A DNA stretch of 34,929 bases from NCBI RefSeq assembly GCF_025210435.1, contig NZ_JAOART010000118.1, forward strand, positions 1-34,929, given 5' to 3'. Under the pieces are notes generated by a model. It was not told the DNA's origin and did no database searches. It saw only the letters and a list, made by a program, of their open reading frames with translations. Numbering within the stretch: position 1 is the first letter of the stretch; every line of letters starts with the position of its first letter. This DNA comes from Anaeromicrobium sp. Lineage in GTDB: Bacteria > Bacillota > Clostridia > Peptostreptococcales > Thermotaleaceae. Positions 25,687 through 34,285 of this stretch are shown piece by piece. A program made the translations under genes and the position numbers.

Positions 25687-25726
25687 TTTAGAGTCTTTGT
25701 TATATATAAAGAATTTAGACTCTAAA
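25687..25726. terminator. Inverted repeat downstream of the DUF2442 gene
   Basis: TTTAGAGTCT (25687-25696) and AGACTCTAAA (25717-25726) form a perfect 10-bp stem with a 20-base AT-rich loop. It could terminate the minus-strand DUF4160/DUF2442 transcript; no long T-run is seen. The remaining DNA between 25386 and 25810 shows nothing else I can name. Confidence 0.4.
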
Positions 25727-25810
25727 AATAACATGTGTTTATTATATTTGGATAAATAAAATAGTAGTTTATTTGATAGGAATAAAATTTTTAATCCTAA
25801 AATTGCTTAT

Positions 25811-26014
25811 CTATAAATCAACTTCATCATTCCAACTAATGCCATAACCACCAACATCAACTTGAACCATATTAAATATGATTTTATCTTTCAAAATTTT
25901 AAAGTTTTTATGATTAAACCAATTTTTCATATCATATTTTTTGATTTTAGTATCAAAAGTTACTAGAAGAATATAGTTCTCTAAAGGTTTTACATCTTTT
26001 ATTCTCGGATGCAT
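25811..26014 (-). CDS. DUF2442 domain protein
   Basis: 67-aa protein matching the DUF2442 pattern from end to end: HPRIKDVKPLENYILLVTFD at the start, a KKYDM segment, and the C-terminal GGYGISWNDEVDL. DUF2442 genes are frequently paired with DUF4160 genes and suspected to form a toxin-antitoxin-like unit; a molecular role is not established. AGGAGTGATCTA precedes the ATG. It lies 46 bp downstream of the frameshifted DUF4160 gene on the same strand. Confidence 0.85.
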   Translation of the reverse strand: MHPRIKDVKPLENYILLVTFDTKIKKYDMKNWFNHKNFKILKDKIIFNMVQVDVGGYGISWNDEVDL

Positions 26015-26060
26015 TAGATCACTCCTATTGTAATCCTTCTATTTTTTAAAATTCTTGTGT

Positions 26061-26272
26061 TTACCACATTTCTTTTAACTCTTTTTCGTGGAACTTAGCC
26101 CATTCTTGTATCAATTTATGAGCTCTATTAGGAAGATCTCCTTCTAACATTTCTAAAGTATTTAAGTCAAATAGTCCATTGTATTCTCCATATATAGCAT
26201 GAAAATGTGGTGGAAGATGATCATTAAAATACATTTTATGAGAATCCCATAAAACCTTGTTATTACTGGCAT
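26061..26272 (-). pseudogene. DUF4160 gene with a one-base frameshift
   Basis: From the ATG at 26272 (GAGGT ribosome site, 6-nt spacing) the frame gives MPVITRFYGILIK, then breaks. After a -1 shift in the A-run (26234-26237 on the plus strand) it continues MYFNDHLPPHFHAIYGEYNG, then LFDLNTLEMLEGDLP, and ends EKELKEMW. The total is 212 bp, one short of the 213 needed for a 70-aa DUF4160 protein with all hallmark motifs (NDHxPPHFHA). Either a recent pseudogene, a sequencing error, or an internal start yielding a 57-aa product. It is the natural partner of the DUF2442 gene downstream. Confidence 0.85.
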
Positions 26273-26461
26273 AAGATTACCTCATTTATTAATTATTATA
26301 TCAATAAATACAAATAAAAATCTATTTTTAATAGAATATTTTATTGTCTACTCTATATGGTACATTTTAATACCATTCAGGTTTTTTATTATTTTATAAA
26401 TAGAATTATCATTGTGTTTCATGTTCTTTGAGGGGCAGGTATATAAAGATAATAGGTTTTA

Positions 26462-26550
26462 ATATCAAAAAATGATATAAATCATAATATATATCAACAA
26501 AAATATGAAACTAGAAGTTTTGATTGTATATAAGTATCATAAAATGATAC
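26462..26550 (+). promoter_or_regulatory. Two operator-like palindromes upstream of the XRE gene
   Basis: ATATCAAAAAATGATAT (26462-26478) and GTATCATAAAATGATAC (26534-26550) are perfect inverted repeats sharing the half-site ATCA/TGAT. The second lies 26 bp before the XRE start, where autorepression would occur. Binding by the XRE protein is inferred. The rest of the region from 26273 shows no gene. Confidence 0.6.
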
Positions 26551-26575
26551 AATATAAATGAGAGGAGATGTTTTT

Positions 26576-26968
26576 ATGAATAATTTTGTTAAAAATGTTA
26601 ATAAATATATAAAATATCATGGAATTAAGCAAAGTTTTATTTCTTTGAAATCCAATATAGAAAAAAATAAACTTTCACGATTATTAAATGGAAAACAAGA
26701 TATTTTACAAGAAGATATGAAAAAAATTGCATTGGCTTTAGATAAAAATATAATTGATTTCTTAAATGATGATATAGTAGTAAATACCGTTGAGTATGAA
26801 GAATCAACGTCCATTGCATTTTATATGGGGACACCAACTAGGGAAAAGGAGAATTTTGCAAATCTCATATTTGATTTTATAGAACATATAGATGCTGTTT
26901 TAGGTGTTAAAGACAAACTTAATAAGAATGCTCTTGACATATCAGAGGTATTAGATAATGGAATTTAG
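26576..26968 (+). CDS. XRE-family helix-turn-helix regulator
   Basis: 130-aa protein. Residues 1-60 form an XRE-type DNA-binding domain (VNKYIKYHGIKQSFISLKSN, KNKLSRLLNGKQD, MKKIALALDK). The acidic C-terminus (about 75-130) probably contacts partners. Start ATG 26576 follows AGAGGAG at 8 nt; an in-frame ATG at 26558 lies just before the ribosome site. Its 3' end overlaps the metallopeptidase gene by 11 bp, so they are translationally coupled, as in XRE/ImmA pairs of toxin-antitoxin and mobile-element regulators. It probably represses its own operon through the palindromes upstream. Confidence 0.85.
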   Translation: MNNFVKNVNKYIKYHGIKQSFISLKSNIEKNKLSRLLNGKQDILQEDMKKIALALDKNIIDFLNDDIVVNTVEYEESTSIAFYMGTPTREKENFANLIFDFIEHIDAVLGVKDKLNKNALDISEVLDNGI

Positions 26969-27761
26969 AAAATTTAAAGAAATAGTTATTAATAATAGAT
27001 TGCACTATACAGACGTTGAAGAAACTTTAGATGAATTCTATGATACAGTTAATTGTAAGGGAGATATTCCTAAATTGATGAAAGAAATAGGAAGAAAATT
27101 AAATGTTATGATTATAGAAATTCCAATGAAATATGATGATTTTGGAGCGGTTTTTTTAAATACTACGTATAGTAATTATTTGCTTCTTAATTCTAATCAA
27201 CCTAGAAATAAAATGTATTTTGCCTTTTGTCATGATATTTATCATGTTTTAAAAGGGTCTACCAATTATATTAATGAAAAAAGAGAAGTATATTTTAATA
27301 ATGATTATACAACTGATGAAAATGAGCGTAAGGCTAATTTGTTTGCTGCAAATTTATTAATGCCAAAGGTGGAATTTAATAAAATATATAGATTATATAA
27401 ATCAGAAGATTTATCTACAGAAGATATTGTTTTAAAGCTAATGAATTATTTTGATTCTACTTTTGTATCCGTGTTAATAAGGTTATTTGAATTAGACATT
27501 CTTAAAGATATAAATGAAGTTAAACCTTTATTGGAAATAAAAAAAGATGATTTGAAAAAGAAATTAGAAAAACTATGGATTAACACCGAAATAATTACCC
27601 CTACCCTAAATGATGAGATGAGCCATGTTTTTAATATGATTGAGAAGGAAGGAAAAGATTTAATAAAAAATCAATTCATGTCTGAATATAATTATTACAA
27701 AATAGTTGAGAGATTAAAAAAAATGTATGAGGAAATACGAATAATAGATGAAAACATATAA
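26958..27761 (+). CDS. ImmA/IrrE-family metallopeptidase-like protein (HDxxH variant)
   Basis: 267-aa COG2856-type protein. The expected zinc motif HExxH reads HDIYH (H92, D93, H96), with aspartate in place of the catalytic glutamate; the downstream segment ENERKANLFAANLLMP keeps the third-ligand glutamate (E123 or nearby). ImmA/IrrE proteins cleave or antagonise XRE repressors in response to damage. The E-to-D change may lower or alter activity while keeping metal binding. The C-terminal half (about 165-267) is helical and unassigned. It overlaps the XRE gene by 11 bp and the PIN-like gene by 14 bp. Confidence 0.82.
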   Translation: MEFRKFKEIVINNRLHYTDVEETLDEFYDTVNCKGDIPKLMKEIGRKLNVMIIEIPMKYDDFGAVFLNTTYSNYLLLNSNQPRNKMYFAFCHDIYHVLKGSTNYINEKREVYFNNDYTTDENERKANLFAANLLMPKVEFNKIYRLYKSEDLSTEDIVLKLMNYFDSTFVSVLIRLFELDILKDINEVKPLLEIKKDDLKKKLEKLWINTEIITPTLNDEMSHVFNMIEKEGKDLIKNQFMSEYNYYKIVERLKKMYEEIRIIDENI

Positions 27762-28671
27762 AGAAATACCAATAAATTTTTATGAAATACAGGACTATTT
27801 TGTAACAGAAAAACAGGATATCATTAATCATTTTATTACTGGTGAAAAGTACTTCTTTTATGATACATGTTCTTTAATAACCCATTCAGATACTCTAAAT
27901 AGAAATTATATTATAAACTTTTTGAAGAACAAACATGCTACTATCATATTAACTAGAACTGTCCTAATGGAATTAAGTTCCTCAGAAGATAATAAAATTC
28001 ACACTGTACAACTAAATTATTTAAAAGAATTACATGATTCTAATATAAAAATTATTTTATTAGATGAAGAATTCATACTACATTGTTTAAATGCAGTTAT
28101 TAATATTAATAATGAAAATGCAAATAAACTATTAGGTTTTGCTATTAATGAGATTAGTAAATTTAAAGGAACAATATATGAAATAAAAAAGCTTATTCAA
28201 GAAAATCATTTGAAAAAATTAATAGGAAAAAATCCAGGGCATAAAGAACTTTATAGTGATTTTTTCACATTTGCTAGATCTATGAAAGAGTCAAAAGATA
28301 ATTTAGGTGAGGAATTAATGTTTATATGTTTTATTATTTTAACTAAAATACCTATAGGTAAGTGTATTTTCTTTAGTAATGATTTAAATTCAAGAACAAA
28401 TATTATTAGTTTAAATGATTACATATATAAACATCATGATAAAAAAGAGCCCTATCAATTAACAACAGCTACTTTATTGTATAAAATGTATATTGAAAAT
28501 ATACTAACTGATAGAACAAAAATGATAGATATTTTAAATAGCTCAACTGAAGGGAATATAAAAGTTTACTACACAGGAGAATCAGATATTAAATTACAAT
28601 TTGATTCGTTTAGTAAAGAAGATTTAGTTGATAGAATTATGATAGATTCATATTTTAAAATTATATACTAG
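27748..28671 (+). CDS. PIN-like domain protein, probable ribonuclease effector
   Basis: 307-aa protein with spaced acidic residues like a PIN nuclease: D39 in FFYDTCSLI, E75 in LTRTVLMELSS, E188/E189 in LGEELMFICF and D212 in IFFSNDLNSR. This matches the D-E-D-D order of metal ligands, but the protein is about twice the length of VapC toxins, with extra helical insertions and a C-terminal region I do not recognise. It overlaps the metallopeptidase gene by 14 bp, so the three genes form one coupled unit. I read it as the effector of an XRE/ImmA-regulated toxin or defence module; this is inference. Confidence 0.65.
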   Translation: MKTYKEIPINFYEIQDYFVTEKQDIINHFITGEKYFFYDTCSLITHSDTLNRNYIINFLKNKHATIILTRTVLMELSSSEDNKIHTVQLNYLKELHDSNIKIILLDEEFILHCLNAVININNENANKLLGFAINEISKFKGTIYEIKKLIQENHLKKLIGKNPGHKELYSDFFTFARSMKESKDNLGEELMFICFIILTKIPIGKCIFFSNDLNSRTNIISLNDYIYKHHDKKEPYQLTTATLLYKMYIENILTDRTKMIDILNSSTEGNIKVYYTGESDIKLQFDSFSKEDLVDRIMIDSYFKIIY

Positions 28672-28736
28672 GGATAGTACTACCCCATGGATTAGAGTGG
28701 GTAAAGTATTATATATGAAAGATTAAAGTATTTGCA

Positions 28737-28898
28737 TTAGGCATATGAAAGAAATAAATTAGTCAGTTCTCTGAGAAATTCCAATTATTTTCAAGGCATG
28801 GTGAGTGAGCATATTAAACATATGTAAGGGATCCATAACGAAGAAAATAATTCAAATAACCAGTAAAATGACTAATTTATTTTTTGAATATGCCTTAG
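28737..28898 (-). repeat. Element B copy 4 (inverted)
   Basis: TTAGGCATATGAAAGAAATA... to ...GAATATGCCTTA, in the same orientation as copy 3, 65 bp after the PIN-like stop. It is more diverged in the centre (GTAAGGGATCCATAAC for GTAAGCGATTCCATAAC). The rest of the gap up to 29078 is AT-rich. A minus-strand frame ending NKEYMELIFKEH (about 28918-28980) may be a gene remnant; otherwise I see nothing. Confidence 0.85.
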
Positions 28899-29078
28899 TC
28901 CAGATACTTTTTTTAATGTTCTTTAAAGATTAATTCCATGTACTCTTTGTTGAGAAATATTTTATGAGCCTTAACATAACATTAAAAAAAGTTTAGAATC
29001 ATACATTTTATTAAAAAATATGGTAAAATAATCCTGATATTAAATTCTGTAATATCTAAATTAGAAAGGAGACAGAGG

Positions 29079-32000
29079 ATGAAAGACCAAAAGGATCACC
29101 ATAGTTATATACCAGAACTTCATGATGAAAAAAATATTCTCGGTAAATGGGCCTGTTTATTTATAGAGAGACCAAGGATTATGCTTCTCCTAATCATTCT
29201 TGTTATGTACTTAGGATGGCTATCTTTTTCTCAAATGCCTAAAGAAATCAATCCAGAGATAAGACTTCCTTATATTAATATAACTACAACATATACAGGG
29301 GCATCTCCGGAGGAAATAGAAAACTTAGTTACGGATGAATTAGAAAGTAGAATCAGTGAGATAGAAGGTATAAAGAGTTTAAAATCCACATCAGCATTAG
29401 GTTATTCTAGCATTGACATAAGCTTTGATATGGGTGTGGACATGGAAAAGATGAAAAATGAAGTAAAGGATAAGGTATCAGAAGCAAAATCTAGTATTCC
29501 TGACGATGCAGATGATTCCTATATAAGTGAAATGGAAACGGGTAATGAATATGTACTTATTCTTAATTTAACAGGAATAGATGATTATGTAGAACTTAAA
29601 AATTCTGCTGATAGAATAAAAGATGAAATAAAAAAGATTAAAGACGTATCTAATGTGGATGTATATGGTGGACTAGAGAGGGAGATAAAGGTAATTATAG
29701 ACCCCCATAAGCTAGCAGCATATAACATGAGAGTAGAGCAGATAGGAGATGCACTCAAGACTAGCAATACGACTATACCAGGAGGAAATATATATCTAGA
29801 TAATAAAAAGTATAACGTAAGAACAATAGGTAAGTTTAAGCGCGTAGAAGATATGGAAAATGTAGTTGTCTCATACACGGGAACTGGACCCTTATATATA
29901 AAGGACATAGGCATGGTAGTAGATGGATACAAAGAAATACAATCTGATGCTAGAACGTCTGTTGGAGTAGGAACAGATAATCCTACTGTAAAAAAATCAG
30001 TAACTATAGTAGTCAAAAGAAAAGAAGGATCTGATGCAGTAAAGATAGGACAAGAGGTGCGAAGGATATTAAAGGATGGCAAAGGATCTGTTTATCCAAA
30101 GGAGATGGAGACACATATAACTATGGATTTAGCAGAAGAAATAGAACGAAATCTGGGAGATGTATTTGATAATGCTAAATCAGGATTGTTTCTAGTTATA
30201 ATCGTTTTATATATATTTATAGGATTATCAGAATCTTTGGTAGTAGCTACAGTTATTCCATTAGCACTTTTAGGATCTACAATAGTACTTAAAAATTCGG
30301 GAGCTTCCATCAATACTATGGTACTCTTTTCTATGATACTAGCAGTAGGGATGCTTGTGGATAATGGTATTGTAGTTATGGAAAATATAGATAGGCTTAA
30401 GATGAAGGGAGCAAGCCCTAAGGATGCAGCAAAGGCTGCTACAAACCAAGTAGCACCAGCAATACTATCAGCAACACTTACTACATTAGCTGCATTTTTA
30501 CCTATGGCAATAACTTCAGGACTGTATGGATATTGGCTTAAATGGATTCCTATAACAGTTATATCCGCATTAGCTGCATCATTTTTTATTGCCATAACCG
30601 TAACACCAGCTTTAAGTTCTGTATTTTTAAAAAACCATGTAAAAGAGGGTAGAAAAAATAAACCTATAATAGATATGGCCATAAAAGGAATATCTATTAT
30701 ATCCGTATTTGTTCTTTCTATGCTTTCATTTAAAGATAAGCATGAGGGAATTATAAATACAAATATACTTGCTTGGACATTTGCCATTATCTTTACAGGA
30801 GCAATTTCCTATAAATTAATTAAGGGAAAAGAAAATCCCCTTGATAATCCATTTATAAAAAAGTATGGAAATATGTTATATTCCATAATCACAAGCAAAA
30901 AGAAAAAATTTGCAGTTCTAGGAGTAGTTATCTTACTACTAGGAGGAAGTATAATGCTACCTGCATCAGGCATATTAAAGATTACCGTATTTGGAGATAT
31001 GGATGCAGAAGAATTTAATGTAAATATAAAAATGCCCGTTGGAACAGAACTAGAAACCACATCAAATATAACATCAAAAGTTGAAAAAATATTATTTGAT
31101 TATGCTGAAATGGAGAGCTTTTCAACGACGATTAGAAGTCCTGAGAAGGCAAGAATAAAAGTAAAACTAGTGGAAAAAGAAAAAAGAAAAAGAACCAGTA
31201 TGGAAATAGCTGATCATTGTAGAAAACAAATAAATGATATTCCAGGAGCGGACATAACTGTAGGAGAGATGAAAGGTGGAATAGATTTTGGAAATAAGGA
31301 TATAGAGGTAATGATTTATGGAAAGAACTTTGATACGTTAAAAGCCATAGCAGGTGATTTTACTCAAATACTAAAGGAGATAGACGGTACCTTTGACTCA
31401 GGAAATAACTTTGAAAATGGTCTTAGTGAAATTCAGATCATAATAAATAAAGAAAAGGCAGCCCTACTAGGACTAGATAATAGAAGCATATCTATGAGCA
31501 TAAGAAATGCAGTAAATGGTCTAAAGGCAACCACATTTAAAATTAACCAAGATGAGATAGATGTAATGATACGTACAAGTAAAGAAAAACTAAAGCATAA
31601 AGAAGATTTTAACAATATATTTTTTTATGGTAGAAATAATCAACCTATACCATTTTCATATGTAGCCACTGTAAAAGAGGAAGAAGGTTATTCAGCCATA
31701 TTTCATCATAGTGAAAAAAGATATGGAAAGGTTGGAGCAAATGTAAGAAATCAAGAAGAAAAGATGGCTATACAAGAAAAATTCATGGGAAAAATTGAAG
31801 AATATAATATGCCAAAGGGTTATTCTATAGGCTTTGATAGAGAACAAGAAGAAATTAATGAGTATTTTATGAATATGGCAAAAAATATGTTTATAGCCAT
31901 GATATTAGTATATCTAGTACTTTCAATACAATTTAACTCTTTATCTCAACCATTTGTCATATTGTTTTCAGTACCCCTAGCGGTCATTGGAGTATTTATG

Positions 32001-32390
32001 GGACTTACAATAGTGGGTAGCTATTTAGGACTAACATCCCTAATAGGAATGGTGTCTTTAGTGGGTATAGCAGTAAATGATGCTATCGTATTAGTTGATT
32101 ATATAAATTATTTAAGAAAAAATGGATATGAGATGAATGAAGCCATAAAAGAAACTGCCATGACCAGGTTTATACCTGTTATGTCAACAACTATAACTAC
32201 TGTAGGCGGTATACTTCCCCTTACTTTAAAAAATGACTTTTATGCACCTATGGGATATGCAATCATATTCGGACTAAGCTTTGCAACTTTATTGACCCTT
32301 GTGATTGTACCTATACTATACTCTTTGGTAGAGACTATGAAGGAGTATTTTAAGAATAGAAGATTAAGAAAAAAGACAATAAATGTATAG
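29079..32390 (+). CDS. RND-family efflux pump inner-membrane subunit (AcrB-like)
   Basis: 1103-aa proton-driven transporter. The family order is complete: TM1 (about 33-50), the porter domain with YTGASPEEIENLVTDELE, TM2-6 with the motif GMLVDNGIVVMENIDR (D428, a proton-relay residue), TM7 (about 609-628), a second porter domain and TM8-12 with VGIAVNDAIVLVDYINYL, which has N-D where AcrB has K940-N. It is longer than the usual 1000-1050 aa. Two extra hydrophobic stretches lie at about 535-553 and 563-580 between TM6 and TM7, suggesting 14 helices. GAAAGGAGA precedes the ATG. The adaptor gene is downstream, the reverse of the common order. Confidence 0.95.
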   Translation: MKDQKDHHSYIPELHDEKNILGKWACLFIERPRIMLLLIILVMYLGWLSFSQMPKEINPEIRLPYINITTTYTGASPEEIENLVTDELESRISEIEGIKSLKSTSALGYSSIDISFDMGVDMEKMKNEVKDKVSEAKSSIPDDADDSYISEMETGNEYVLILNLTGIDDYVELKNSADRIKDEIKKIKDVSNVDVYGGLEREIKVIIDPHKLAAYNMRVEQIGDALKTSNTTIPGGNIYLDNKKYNVRTIGKFKRVEDMENVVVSYTGTGPLYIKDIGMVVDGYKEIQSDARTSVGVGTDNPTVKKSVTIVVKRKEGSDAVKIGQEVRRILKDGKGSVYPKEMETHITMDLAEEIERNLGDVFDNAKSGLFLVIIVLYIFIGLSESLVVATVIPLALLGSTIVLKNSGASINTMVLFSMILAVGMLVDNGIVVMENIDRLKMKGASPKDAAKAATNQVAPAILSATLTTLAAFLPMAITSGLYGYWLKWIPITVISALAASFFIAITVTPALSSVFLKNHVKEGRKNKPIIDMAIKGISIISVFVLSMLSFKDKHEGIINTNILAWTFAIIFTGAISYKLIKGKENPLDNPFIKKYGNMLYSIITSKKKKFAVLGVVILLLGGSIMLPASGILKITVFGDMDAEEFNVNIKMPVGTELETTSNITSKVEKILFDYAEMESFSTTIRSPEKARIKVKLVEKEKRKRTSMEIADHCRKQINDIPGADITVGEMKGGIDFGNKDIEVMIYGKNFDTLKAIAGDFTQILKEIDGTFDSGNNFENGLSEIQIIINKEKAALLGLDNRSISMSIRNAVNGLKATTFKINQDEIDVMIRTSKEKLKHKEDFNNIFFYGRNNQPIPFSYVATVKEEEGYSAIFHHSEKRYGKVGANVRNQEEKMAIQEKFMGKIEEYNMPKGYSIGFDREQEEINEYFMNMAKNMFIAMILVYLVLSIQFNSLSQPFVILFSVPLAVIGVFMGLTIVGSYLGLTSLIGMVSLVGIAVNDAIVLVDYINYLRKNGYEMNEAIKETAMTRFIPVMSTTITTVGGILPLTLKNDFYAPMGYAIIFGLSFATLLTLVIVPILYSLVETMKEYFKNRRLRKKTINV

Positions 32391-32412
32391 TTTATGAAGG
32401 GAAGTGCCTATG

Positions 32413-32431
32413 AAAGATATGTATCTTTTTT
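32413..32431 (+). terminator. Weak hairpin between the RND and adaptor genes
   Basis: AAAGAT ATGT ATCTTT followed by further Ts: a 6-bp stem that may cause partial termination, setting a lower level of the downstream adaptor. Confidence 0.35.
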
Positions 32432-32501
32432 AATGACAGTTTATATAAGCACGAAGCGATTTTGTTAAAAAGTATTAAAAGAAATAGGGAGGAGAACAGT
32501 A

Positions 32502-33599
32502 TTGAGGAAGCTATTAGTTATACTAGGATGGATATTAGTAATAAATAGTTTTTTACTTTCAGGTTGTGGAAAAGATCAGGTGAAAGAAACGGATGGACAA
32601 AATGTAGAAGCACAAATAGAAGAAGAGGTTATATATGTGGAAACTAAACCTGTTATGATTATGGATTTCACAAATAAATTATCTGTACCTGGAAATCTAA
32701 AACCTAAAGAAGAGGCAATAGTTACAGGAGAAGTAAATGGAAAAGTAAAAGAAATTTATGGAGATTTAGGAAGCAAGGTTAATAAAGGGGATTGTCTTTG
32801 TAAATTAGATGATACAACTTATAGGTTAGAATATGAAAATAAAAGTAAAGATTTTTCCATAGCTAATATAGACTATAAGAATTTAATAAATGATTATGAA
32901 AGAGGAAAGATTCTTTATGAAAATAAAGTAAAATCAAAGGTAGAGTTTGATGAAATTCAAAAAAATTATGAAAAACAAAAAGAGGCACTAAGTATTAAGG
33001 AAAATGATTTAGTACTGGCAAAGAAAAATATAGATGACACAAACATAAAAGCACCTATTTCAGGAATAGTAAGCAATAAGAACGTCTTGAAGGGTCAAAT
33101 GGTATCAGGGGGGACTGAGCTATTTAAGATTGTAAATATAGATGAAATGTATGTGGAAGTGGGAATAGCTGAAAAAGATATGCCCTTTATAAAAAAAGGC
33201 CAAGAGTGTATGGTGAAAGTAGATATATTCTCTGATATATTCATGGGTAAAATAACAAGTATAGGACCAGAGCCTAGTGATCAAACTAAGACTTATCCGG
33301 TTAAGATTTTGATAAACAATTCAGAGGGAAAATTAAAATCTGGAATGTTTTCAACAGTAGAAATAATATTAGATAATCACAAAGGTGCATTAGGAGTACC
33401 TAAAAAAGCTATTATAAAAGAGAAGGATAAATATTATATTTTCCTGGAGGTAAGTAAAAAGGCCATTAAAAGAGAAGTAAAGCTAGGCTTTTGGAGTGAT
33501 AAATACTATGAAATCCTAGAAGGTATTAAAAAAGGTGATCAGGTTATTGTAGTTGGAAAGGACAATTTAGAGGATGGTAAATTAGTTGAGGTAAAATAG
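32502..33599 (+). CDS. Efflux RND periplasmic-adaptor-type lipoprotein (MFP/HlyD family)
   Basis: 365-aa membrane fusion protein. A lipoprotein signal peptide ends in the lipobox LSGC (C22). A beta-barrel/lipoyl half motif follows (VTGEVNGKVKEIYGDLGSKV), then a helical hairpin (about 105-180, Lys/Glu-rich coiled coil), the second lipoyl half (IKAPISGIVSNKNVLKGQMV), a barrel (VEVGIAEKDMPFIKKGQ) and a membrane-proximal domain with GVPKKAIIKEKDKYYIFL. It should link the RND pump to the wall side of the membrane. In a monoderm there is no outer-membrane TolC, so substrate delivery differs from Gram-negative pumps. The TTG start follows GGGAGGAG at about 8 nt. Confidence 0.93.
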   Translation: MRKLLVILGWILVINSFLLSGCGKDQVKETDGQNVEAQIEEEVIYVETKPVMIMDFTNKLSVPGNLKPKEEAIVTGEVNGKVKEIYGDLGSKVNKGDCLCKLDDTTYRLEYENKSKDFSIANIDYKNLINDYERGKILYENKVKSKVEFDEIQKNYEKQKEALSIKENDLVLAKKNIDDTNIKAPISGIVSNKNVLKGQMVSGGTELFKIVNIDEMYVEVGIAEKDMPFIKKGQECMVKVDIFSDIFMGKITSIGPEPSDQTKTYPVKILINNSEGKLKSGMFSTVEIILDNHKGALGVPKKAIIKEKDKYYIFLEVSKKAIKREVKLGFWSDKYYEILEGIKKGDQVIVVGKDNLEDGKLVEVK

Positions 33600-33756
33600 A
33601 GGTATATGGGTAAATCAGTCAACTTACTTGTTCTTTTGTCTACTCTATTAATGACGTAAACCCTTACATGTACTCATATGGTTAGACTTCTGTAAGCAAT
33701 AAACTGAATAAAATTAATGCACAATGTGACTACTTAGAAATTATTAAATAGAATGT

Positions 33757-33802
33757 AAAATAGTCAAGCTCCTAGTTATTTCACTAGGAGCTTGACTATT
33801 TT
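33757..33802. terminator. Perfect 19-bp stem terminator after the efflux genes
   Basis: AAAATAGTCAAGCTCCTAG and CTAGGAGCTTGACTATTTT pair perfectly around an 8-base loop. It lies 158 bp after the adaptor stop and should work in both directions. Confidence 0.85.
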
Positions 33803-33859
33803 ACTGAATATTTAAATCATAGTTCAATGATATACATTTTAAATGAATGATGTAAAAGA

Positions 33860-33900
33860 AATAATCCAGGGTGAAATATTTGCTCAGGATTATTTTTTTT
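33860..33900 (+). terminator. Second terminator, related to the nhaC terminator
   Basis: AATAATCC and GGATTATT form the stem, followed by eight or more Ts. The sequence GAAATAATCCAGGGTGA strongly resembles the terminator at 23909-23945 (GAAATAATCCTGGGTGA), so this terminator type recurs in the genome. Confidence 0.7.
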
Positions 33901-34230
33901 CGTGATTTAAGTAGTTTTTTAAGATTTTTTGTCAAATTATTTATATTTTGTCTATCTATATAAGTGAGAAGATTAATTAATTTTTTTCAGAACCTAGGTG
34001 AATATTTTAAGTATAGATTTTGTTTGTACAAAAGGAAAAATAAATAATTGATTAGATATTTTTAACATAAGGAAATTATATTGTAGATTAAAGAGATTTT
34101 ACTTTAATAGAAGCTAAGAAACATATTATTATAAAAATTTTATACTTATAGAGTTAAAGATTATGAAATTTTATGATTTAAAGAAAAAATTTTTGGTTTA
34201 CTTTTGAGCATTATATATCTTTTTAATTAG

Positions 34231-34285
34231 TGTAAGATAAATAACCGGTTATAGCTTACAACAAACACGGAACGTAGGGTACGTT
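34231..34285. promoter_or_regulatory. Palindromes upstream of the LysM gene
   Basis: TGTAAG...ATAACCGGTTAT...CTTACA (34231-34260) is a 30-bp dyad with a perfect 12-bp centre. AACGTAGGGTACGTT (34271-34285) is a 6-bp hairpin with a GGG loop. They lie 29-83 bp before the LysM start and could be an operator or a leader structure; no known riboswitch is recognised. Confidence 0.45.

Noticed and set aside
29585-30787. Long minus-strand open frames (165 and 231 codons) opposite the RND gene.
   Set aside because: They lie wholly inside a clear AcrB-like coding sequence, lack ribosome sites and resemble no protein; they are shadows of biased codon use.
33600-33720. A degenerate fifth copy of element B.
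   Set aside because: Only a short stretch (CCTTACATGTACTCATATGG) resembles the centre; the arms cannot be recognised.
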